A stretch of DNA of 64,000 nt, from assembly GCF_001591665.1 (NCBI RefSeq), contig NZ_BCVI01000053.1, forward strand, positions 1 through 64,000, given 5' to 3'. The DNA comes from Neobacillus soli NBRC 102451 (GTDB taxonomy: Bacteria; Bacillota; Bacilli; Bacillales; Cytobacillaceae). Below the pieces are notes generated by a model. That model saw nothing but the letters and a program-made list of their open reading frames with translations, was not told the origin of the DNA and did not search any database. Every line of letters begins with the position of its first letter. The first letter of the stretch is position 1. The position numbers were made by a program, and so were the translations under genes. Positions 42,939 to 49,346 of this stretch are shown here, piece after piece.

Positions 42939-43127
42939 TTAGCCCTGGCTTAGGTAATTGTTATTTTTAGGATACAAACTGTCGAGTTCACTGTATAAAA
43001 ATTCAATGGTTTCTTGCTTTGCATTTGAATCGGTGCTGTTGCCAGTGAGTACTAACCACTTTCTATAAACCAAACGTTTGTTGTCATCGTTAAGACGAAT
43101 CCATCTGAGAAGATCCTCAATGATCAA
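42939..43127 (-). CDS. Possible 62-residue hypothetical protein
   Basis: A frame beginning TTG ATC ATT GAG GAT with no convincing ribosome site. The protein is charged and helical (LLRWIRLNDDNKRLVYRKWLVL). Its last residues (KNNNYLSQG) come from TGGCTTAGGTAATTGTTATT (plus strand), which is repeated at 45675-45696, so the end is formed by a dispersed sequence. It may be a remnant rather than an active gene. Confidence 0.35.
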   Translation of the reverse strand: MIIEDLLRWIRLNDDNKRLVYRKWLVLTGNSTDSNAKQETIEFLYSELDSLYPKNNNYLSQG

Positions 43128-43319
43128 AGGCAGTCATCAATCAAATTCGTAACAGGCTCTTTTTTTAAAAAAGAACTCTATTTTCGTATTTCGTACCAGG
43201 GCAGGTTGCTACGAAATTCATCGCTCGAGAATCCATGTGAGAGTGGTTAACCTAATTTCACGTCGATTTCGATGATTGATCTTAAGGAAGGAAACCTCCC
43301 AATTTCCAATCAAAAAAAG

Positions 43320-43341
43320 CCAGTTCCTAAAAAGGAACTGG
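43320..43341 (-). terminator. Terminator of the LysM-NlpC/P60 gene
   Basis: CCAGTTCC and GGAACTGG form the stem; on the minus strand GCTTTTTTTG follows. Confidence 0.8.
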
Positions 43342-43350
43342 ATTTTGCTG

Positions 43351-44601
43351 TTAATAAAAACGCTTAAAACTCGAAAAGTGGGACTTGTAATACGGGCTGT
43401 CTAAATTGGAAATCATCACGCCGGAATCATTGGCGTGGATGAATTGATTGTTGCCAAGGTAGATGCCAAGATGTGAGATGCCTTGTTTATAGGTATTTTC
43501 AAAAAAGACGATGTCGCCGGCCTTCGGTTGGTCCACGTAGAACGTGCGGTCGTAGTAGCCTTCGGCAGAATAACGTCCGATTTCCATTCCTGACTGATTG
43601 GCGACGTGATAAATGAAGCCGCTGCAGTCAAACCCAGAAGGAGTGCTGCCGCCCCATACATAGGGAACGCCGATGAAGCTTTTGGCAACCGTGACCATCT
43701 TGGTGGTAATGTCAGGCTTTGGTGATGTGACGGCCGCCTTGCCTGTAACCTTAAGCTTCTGGCCGACAAATATATTATCAGACGTCAGCTTGTTGAGCGA
43801 CTTCAATGCCGTGATCGTAATACTGTACTGGGCAGCAATTTTTCCAAGAGTATCACCGCTTTTGACGGTATAATCTGATACTGTCGTTGAAGGCTTCGGC
43901 GCTGGCGGTGTGGTTGGCTTCGGCGGCGTTGGCTTGGCTGCCGGTGGTTTAACCGCTGAAGTCTTCGCCGGTACCTTTAGTGTTTGGCCGACATAAATCA
44001 TATCGGATTTTAGTTTGTTGAGTGTTTTCAATTGGGTGACAGTTGTCCCATATTGGCTGGCGATTTTGCCTAGGTAGTCGCCGCTCTTCACCTTATATTC
44101 ATTCGTAGAAGCTTGAGTTACCTGCGTTGTTGGTTTCGGTGCAGGTGCTGCTGGTTTTGTCGCCGGCTTTGGAGCTGGTGCCGGTTTCGGCGCTGGCGCT
44201 GTTTGTTTTGCTGCAGACACCTTTAACGTTTGGCCGACATAAATGATCGTATTATCAAGCTTGTTCCAGAGCTTTAATTCGCCGACGCTGACATTGTAGC
44301 GGTTGGCAATGGTAATTAAGGCGTCGCCTTTTACAACGGTGTAAGAAGTCGCCTGTGATTTTTGAACGGTTGGCGTGGCTGCCTTCGCTGAAGAAATCTT
44401 CAGCTGTTGATTTATGTAGATTAAATCAGAGTGTAAACCATTCGTAGTTTTGATTTCTTTTACACTAGTATGATATTTTAAGGCGATTTTCGATAAGGTA
44501 TCTCCTTTTTCCACCTTGTAGGTATCGGCAAAGGCGGATCCAGCAAAAACCGTCGATAATAGCGCGGCTGTCGATAAGGCACGAACAATGGTTTTATTCA
44601 T
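43351..44601 (-). CDS. LysM and NlpC/P60 D,L-endopeptidase (LytE/CwlS-like)
   Basis: A 416-residue exported autolysin. A signal peptide (about 1-25, ending AFADT) is followed by four LysM domains (about 27-70, 87-130, 170-213 and 245-288) with Pro/Ala/Lys-rich linkers. A C-terminal NlpC/P60 domain (about 305-416) has the catalytic Cys in SGFDCSGF and His in SHLGIYLG. It cuts the D-Glu/meso-DAP bond in wall stem peptides, for growth or cell separation. Four LysM units resemble CwlS (LytE has three, LytF five), so the exact orthologue is open. GAGGTGA precedes the ATG. Confidence 0.92.
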   Translation of the reverse strand: MNKTIVRALSTAALLSTVFAGSAFADTYKVEKGDTLSKIALKYHTSVKEIKTTNGLHSDLIYINQQLKISSAKAATPTVQKSQATSYTVVKGDALITIANRYNVSVGELKLWNKLDNTIIYVGQTLKVSAAKQTAPAPKPAPAPKPATKPAAPAPKPTTQVTQASTNEYKVKSGDYLGKIASQYGTTVTQLKTLNKLKSDMIYVGQTLKVPAKTSAVKPPAAKPTPPKPTTPPAPKPSTTVSDYTVKSGDTLGKIAAQYSITITALKSLNKLTSDNIFVGQKLKVTGKAAVTSPKPDITTKMVTVAKSFIGVPYVWGGSTPSGFDCSGFIYHVANQSGMEIGRYSAEGYYDRTFYVDQPKAGDIVFFENTYKQGISHLGIYLGNNQFIHANDSGVMISNLDSPYYKSHFSSFKRFY

Positions 44602-44843
44602 CTAGTAAATCACCTCGTATGCTTCCATTTTTCTTTTAATTTTATCATAGATTGTTAGCGTACCGAACAAAAAGTTACAAATCTTGACTATTTTGAGAGT
44701 AAAGAACGGCGGGAAGGGTATATAAGTTAAATCGGTGGGACTATTTGCTGACTAGGAATTTACGAACATTCGTCATTTTTCAGTAAGAATAGCCACTTTT
44801 AAAAAGTTTCCCACCATTTCGACAATTTACGACTGGTAAAATA

Positions 44844-44872
44844 TTTACAACTGACTGCTAGTCTAGTAGAAT
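44844..44872 (+). promoter_or_regulatory. SigA promoter of the 44908 gene
   Basis: TTTACA (44844-44849), 17 bases, TAGAAT (44867-44872), 36 bases before the start codon. Confidence 0.7.
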
Positions 44873-44907
44873 AAGGAATTAGAGTAAATCAAAGGAGGAT
44901 AAGAAAG

Positions 44908-45063
44908 GTGGACCGGAAGGAAGAAAAGAAAAGCTCGAATCCTGCTGACTTTTCAGAGATTGTGAAAAAGGCATACGATATGGGCGTTAATGAGCATGAA
45001 ATGACCCTGGAAAAACTAATAGAAGATTTAAAAGCAGATCTACGGCAATTAGTACTCTGCTAA
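44908..45063 (+). CDS. 51-residue hypothetical protein
   Basis: A short gene encoding MDRKEEKKSSNPADFSEIVK and 31 more residues, ending QLVLC. The GTG start lies nine bases after AAAGGAGG (44891-44898), a SigA promoter lies upstream, and a hairpin with a T run follows at 45084-45117. The sequence is charged and predicted helical. It is not recognised, but the complete set of expression signals supports a real gene. Confidence 0.68.
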   Translation: MDRKEEKKSSNPADFSEIVKKAYDMGVNEHEMTLEKLIEDLKADLRQLVLC

Positions 45064-45083
45064 TTATTATAAATAGATAGATA

Positions 45084-45117
45084 AGGCTGGTGGAGTGAAC
45101 TTCGGCAGCTTTTTTTG
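45084..45117 (+). terminator. Terminator of the 44908 gene
   Basis: GCTG pairs with CAGC around an imperfect stem, followed by seven T. Confidence 0.5.
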
Positions 45118-45304
45118 TGTTTTATCGGACAGAGACCGTGATTTAGGGGATTTCTGGGAAAATAAATTTTTCAGTCGAAGTAAAACGGTCAATAAAGGGG
45201 AGGCAACTCGATTCGCTGATAACTGAGAGAACGGTCACAATAAGTGATTAATTGTGCCCGAGAGAGTGGGAAAAAAGGGAGAGCGGTCACAATAAGTAGT
45301 TCAC

Positions 45305-45560
45305 AGTGCCCGAACGCGCGAAAAATCAAGGTGCATGGGCACTCTGAGCGGTTCACAGTGCCCGAACGCAAGAAAAATCGGGGTGCATGGGCACTCTGAG
45401 CGGCTGACAGTGCCCAAACGCGCGAAAAATCGAAGTGCACGGGCACTCTGAGTGGTTGACAGTGCCCAAACGTGCGAAAAATCGAAGTGCACGGGCACTC
45501 TGAGTGGTTGACAGTGCCCAGACGTGTGAAAAATCGAGTTGCATGGGCACTCTGAGAGGC
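45305..45560 (+). repeat. 52-bp-period array with AGTGCCC/GGGCACT arms
   Basis: Five units have GGGCACTCTGAG at 45337, 45389, 45441, 45493 and 45545, all 52 bases apart. Each unit pairs AGTGCCC with GGGCACT across about 25 bases (CGCGCGAAAAATC-type loop). Reading frames across it are by-products of the repeat. Between 45560 and 45710 a frame on the plus strand resembles a gene end, but I cannot support a gene. Confidence 0.92.
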
Positions 45561-45710
45561 TATCACTGGTATAGCAGGAGTAGTAACTTCTTTACCTACC
45601 TCAGTGGACGCAGCATCAATTACATTACTGGTTACAAAATGTAATAACTCAATAAAGCTGTCATTGATAGGCAACTGGCTTAGGTAATTGTTATTTTGCT
45701 TTTCCTTCCT

Positions 45711-45723
45711 GGTGCCTGACACC
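45711..45723. repeat. Single GGTGCCTGACACC copy
   Basis: An exact 13-mer 30 bases downstream of the YcxB-like gene. It is the rightmost exact copy seen in the window. Confidence 0.8.
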
Positions 45724-45752
45724 AACCCGCCCGCTTCGATCCGCTGCACATG

Positions 45753-46268
45753 TCAATTAGCTTTTATTTTCTCCAAGAGATAATTCCTTACCTCGGCAAC
45801 ATTCGCCAACTCCCGTTTTGGCAGGATATAGGCACTGACGGCACTGTTATATAGATAGAAGGTGTCGCTGCTTTCCTTGAACTCGTAGATACCGGACCAG
45901 TTTACTTTTGTTTCACCGGTAGAATTGGAATCGACGATGCCTTCTGCGGACAGCCGCATCGTGTGATCGCCCAACAATCCCTCATTTTTCCCTTCCTTAA
46001 TCATCTTCCTCGTCCCCCGGGCAACATGATTGTAGAAATACTTCGGGTAAAAAATAAACCAGAGAATACTAACAATAATAAAAGGCACTAACATCCACAA
46101 AAATGGGACATCATCGATAGTGGAAAATAGATAGGCCGCCGCAATAAAGATAATCGGCGTTAAGAATCGCTGAATATTCAGTGTCCGCATCGCGGCTTTA
46201 GAATTTTTAACGTGATATAGATTGAAGTTTAAATAATCATCTTCGGTCAAATGGTAGTTAATCTCCAT
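45753..46268 (-). CDS. YcxB-like membrane protein
   Basis: A 171-residue protein resembling the YcxB-like C-terminal domain family. Two adjacent membrane helices (about 35-52 and 55-74) are followed by a soluble domain with LSAEGIVDSNSTGETKVNWSGIYEFKES, the conserved strand-turn-Trp pattern. The function is unknown. A GAGAGGGG ribosome site precedes the ATG. Confidence 0.8.
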   Translation of the reverse strand: MEINYHLTEDDYLNFNLYHVKNSKAAMRTLNIQRFLTPIIFIAAAYLFSTIDDVPFLWMLVPFIIVSILWFIFYPKYFYNHVARGTRKMIKEGKNEGLLGDHTMRLSAEGIVDSNSTGETKVNWSGIYEFKESSDTFYLYNSAVSAYILPKRELANVAEVRNYLLEKIKAN

Positions 46269-46429
46269 GGAAACACCCCTCTCAGTTCTTTTAAAAAAGA
46301 TACCATTTTTGGCTGTGGATTTACATATGTTTCTGGAAAATTTGCTTAGCTTTTCCTCTAGTAAACTTAGTTTGTGGCAAAAATAGCAGCATCTTGCTTC
46401 AAAATGAAGATTTTGGGTCTACCACTTTG

Positions 46430-46526
46430 ATTCGCTAATAAAACTTGAAATTCGCTAATAAACGATTAGAATTCGCTAATAAAAGTGCCAGATTCGCTAA
46501 TAACCTCAAAAAATTCGCTAATAAAA
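46430..46526 (+). repeat. 21-bp-period array, core ATTCGCTAATAAA
   Basis: Units start at 46430, 46450, 46471, 46492 and 46513 (spacing 20, 21, 21, 21). The core differs by one base from the ATTCGCAAATAAA arrays at 39.0 and 40.5 kb. Confidence 0.9.
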
Positions 46527-46616
46527 CCTAGAGAGGGGGTAATTACCGATTGATTTCTTGCACATAGCGAGTAGAATCGTCTACTTTTCGAGAATATCGA
46601 CCGTGTTTTAGAAGTT

Positions 46617-46790
46617 ACCGGCCACTTTGCCAAAATACCGGTCACTTTCAGCAAGTTACCGGCGACTTTCACCAAAATACGGATCACTTTCTACAAAAAA
46701 GCCGCGGCATTCTACAAAAAACCAGTTACCTTCTACAAATAAGCTGCGACTTCCTACAAAATACCGGCGACTTTCAACAAAATCCCACGC
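46617..46790 (+). repeat. 21-bp-period arrays, cores TACCGGCGACTTT and TTCTACAAA
   Basis: ACCGG/ACGGA words start at 46617, 46637, 46658 and 46679, then CTACAAA (or CAACAAA) words at 46691, 46712, 46733, 46754 and 46775. The spacing is 21 (once 20) within each set. Two different cores are therefore fused in one phased tract. No gene is seen in 46269-46851. Confidence 0.88.
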
Positions 46791-46851
46791 CCTTCCCCAA
46801 AAACAAAAAATACAACTGCTACCAAGCAGTTGTATCGTTAAAATAATGCTC

Positions 46852-47913
46852 TTAACGAGGCGAACCCCCGTTACCGATCCCATCCCCCAACTCGTCCGCT
46901 TCCGCCACTTCGGCTCCCCGATCACCACCAGTATAAAACCGATAAACATCCCGCCCAGCGGCTTTCGCCTTGTATAGGGCGTGGTCAGCATGTGCCATTA
47001 ATGTCTTTTGATCCCGCCCATCCTGCGGATAGAGGCTGATTCCAATCGAACAGGTGGTTGCAAACGAATGGTCTTGAATCGACCAGTTCACACGCAGCTC
47101 GGCCAATAGCCGATCCGCTAAACGCGCAATCTCCTCATCAGAAGACGACTCTGCATAGATGATCGCGAATTCATCACCGCCCAGGCGAAACAAAGAAGCG
47201 GTTGCGGGCAGCAGGTCTTGAATCCGCCTAACAAATTGCTGGAGTAGCTCATCGCCAACATCGTGACCCATCGTATCGTTGACCGATTTAAAGCGATCAC
47301 AGTCGAGAAAGAGCAAGCCGAAGCGAAGGTTATCGTCCTTTGCCGTCTTCATTGTTGCCGCTAAGCGCAAATAGAAAGAGCGGCGGTTGTCGGCACCTGT
47401 TAATGGATCATAGAAGGCGAGTTCCATTAACTTTTGCTCATATTGCTTTTTTTTGGAGATGTCACGTGTAATCGCCGCGAATCCGGTAACCGTACCGTAG
47501 GCATCCCTTAATGGCGAAACCGAGACCTCGACATCAAGGGAAGAGCCGTCTTTTCGTAAAAAGGAAGCTTCCCAGTGGTTAATCGAGTTTCCCGCAAGCA
47601 AGATATCCCTTACCTGCTGTTCCTCTTCGTGCAGCTCGGCGGGAATAATCGGCAGCGGTTTCCCGAGTAACTCCATTTTCGTCCAGCCGTACAATTGTTC
47701 AAAGGCCGGATTGATATAGACAAGCACTCCGTCCACCGTTGTAATGTTAATTGCATCAGATGTATGGGTAAAGAAGGAGGACAGCCTCTCATTGGTTGCT
47801 TGTAGAGATGTTTTCAGCCTGTCCGTTTTCTTTTGAAAAAATCTCCCTAGTAAAAAGGTAATCACCAAAAGGATAACGATGATAAACAGATAATAATAAT
47901 GAAATACGTACAT
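46852..47913 (-). CDS. PAS-GGDEF diguanylate cyclase
   Basis: A 353-residue membrane protein. One N-terminal membrane helix (about 5-25) is followed by a PAS domain (about 38-160) with the PAC motif GFAAITRDISKKKQYE, and a GGDEF domain (about 170-335) with an intact FRLGGDEFAII. It should make c-di-GMP from two GTP in response to a PAS-sensed signal. An EAL phosphodiesterase gene 5 kb away could oppose it. The ribosome site is GGAGGAAACTCGC-like before the ATG. Confidence 0.9.
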   Translation of the reverse strand: MYVFHYYYLFIIVILLVITFLLGRFFQKKTDRLKTSLQATNERLSSFFTHTSDAINITTVDGVLVYINPAFEQLYGWTKMELLGKPLPIIPAELHEEEQQVRDILLAGNSINHWEASFLRKDGSSLDVEVSVSPLRDAYGTVTGFAAITRDISKKKQYEQKLMELAFYDPLTGADNRRSFYLRLAATMKTAKDDNLRFGLLFLDCDRFKSVNDTMGHDVGDELLQQFVRRIQDLLPATASLFRLGGDEFAIIYAESSSDEEIARLADRLLAELRVNWSIQDHSFATTCSIGISLYPQDGRDQKTLMAHADHALYKAKAAGRDVYRFYTGGDRGAEVAEADELGDGIGNGGSPR

Positions 47914-48143
47914 GATTAGCGAGTTTCCTCCAGTGTAACGTCAGGTAATAGAATTCATTGTAGGCACCATTTTACAATTCTTCAAGATGATGGGCTTGAA
48001 AAGGGGGTAATTGGGGCTGAAGGGGATGGATTGCGATGTCTTATGTCCTGCCTGCAGCTAATTTCCAACACTTTAATAGTAGTAATTATTCCTTTACAAT
48101 ATAGACATAATCCTATTTTTGCCTAAAGGAAGGGAATGCATGT

Positions 48144-48869
48144 ATGAGTCCAATAAAGGTGATAGTAGCTGACGATCATCAAGAATCCATAGACATCATG
48201 AAACGCTTACTTACAGGTTTACCTGAGTTTCAATTAATCGGACAATGTGTGAACGGGGAGCAGCTCTTCATGGAGGTCTTTGTCAAGAAGCCTGACCTCG
48301 TGCTTACCGCGATAAAACTAGCAAAGAAAAATGGCCTGGAGGCGATGAAGGAGTGTCTTGCTTTTTTACCGTCGCTTAAAGTGATTTTTATTACAAGTTA
48401 TGATGAATATGCCATTGAGGCTTTTTCCATGGCTGCCGTTGATTATCTCGTCAAGCCGGTGGAGGAGGAGCGTTTAGGGCAGGCGTTGGAGAAAGCGAAA
48501 AACATCATCGAGTTTGAACGGGAGAAAATCGGAAACGGTCCGAAGCAGCAGCAAAAAATTCTGCAGCTTAGGGACCAAACTGCAACCCTGTTTATTCCCC
48601 TTGATGAAATCCTCTTTATCGAAAAGGCGGGGAAGAAGTGCCTTGTTTATACGGAAAAGGAGATCTATGATACGTCCGAAACCATGGCGCGAATACTACC
48701 TCGTCTCGATGATTCTTTTTTCCATGCGCACCGTTCTTATATCATTAATTTAGAAAAGATTTCGCAAATCATCCCGCAAAAGGAAAGCTTTATCGTTCAT
48801 TTTAAGGACTGTGACCAATTGGCGAAAATCTCGAAGTTGAAAATTAATGAAATAAAAAAACTAATCTAG
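48144..48869 (+). CDS. LytTR response regulator with degenerate receiver
   Basis: A 241-residue protein with an N-terminal receiver domain (about 4-120) and a C-terminal LytTR DNA-binding domain (about 140-240, FIPLDEILFIEKAG, HRSYIINLEKI). The receiver keeps the acidic pair (VADDHQE) and the Lys of YLVKPVEE, but the phosphoacceptor position is Ala56 (VLTAIKLAKKNG), where its paralogue at 53565 has Asp56 (VLVDIHMPGING). Normal phosphorylation is therefore not possible, and constitutive or other control is inferred. AAGGAAGGG precedes the ATG by nine bases. Confidence 0.88.
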   Translation: MSPIKVIVADDHQESIDIMKRLLTGLPEFQLIGQCVNGEQLFMEVFVKKPDLVLTAIKLAKKNGLEAMKECLAFLPSLKVIFITSYDEYAIEAFSMAAVDYLVKPVEEERLGQALEKAKNIIEFEREKIGNGPKQQQKILQLRDQTATLFIPLDEILFIEKAGKKCLVYTEKEIYDTSETMARILPRLDDSFFHAHRSYIINLEKISQIIPQKESFIVHFKDCDQLAKISKLKINEIKKLI

Positions 48870-49013
48870 CGTTCCGCACCACCGTATACAATCAACAATC
48901 ATTCAAAGAACCATCTCTGTCAATAAATGCGGGGAATGTATATTACCAGCAAACCTGTCTAGAGTAATTCGGCGTTCCGTCCCTTTTCTGGACAAACGTT
49001 TTCGCTGACACCT

Positions 49014-49178
49014 TCACGAGTATAGTTGTTGATTTTGTTCAAGGGCCATTAATAAGTTTAATAATTCGTCTAACTTTTGACTGCATTCAATTGTTCTTGC
49101 TGAAGTTGGTCCATATTGCTCGGCCAATGAAAACAGTTCATTTCGATAGCTTTCAATCATCATTAATAAATAGGTCAT
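49014..49178 (-). CDS. Spo0E-family aspartyl-phosphate phosphatase
   Basis: A 54-residue protein, MTYLLMMIESYRNELFSLAE and a tail containing SARTIECSQKLDELLNLLMA. The Spo0E signature SQxLDxLLN is present with two predicted helices. Spo0E-type proteins dephosphorylate Spo0A-P and related response regulators and so delay sporulation. GAGGAG precedes the ATG by about ten bases. It lies between a LytTR regulator and an MHYT hybrid kinase, on the opposite strand. Confidence 0.85.
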   Translation of the reverse strand: MTYLLMMIESYRNELFSLAEQYGPTSARTIECSQKLDELLNLLMALEQNQQLYS

Positions 49179-49346
49179 CTGGGCCGCTCCTCGGTGGAAA
49201 TATAGGTATATAATACCATTTTTGTGAACCGAATGATATAACTAAATTCCTTAGATGGGAGATTTTTGGTATGAATAATCGAATTACTAGCATGAATGGT
49301 CCATTTGTGTGGATGGAAACTACCCTAGTAAAGGCAGGGGATTTCG

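Noticed and set aside
45560..45700. Possible gene end on the plus strand ahead of 45697
   Set aside because: The frame looks protein-like for about 40 codons but has no start before running into the array. At most a relic.
45189..45749. Leftward open frame of 186 codons
   Set aside because: Most of it is the 45.3-kb array, and its start region reads the GGTGCCTGACACC repeat. No ribosome site was found.
38986..46526. CRISPR arrays
   Set aside because: Units of 21 bases with a core of 10-13 are too short, cores and spacers drift, and there are no cas genes in the window.
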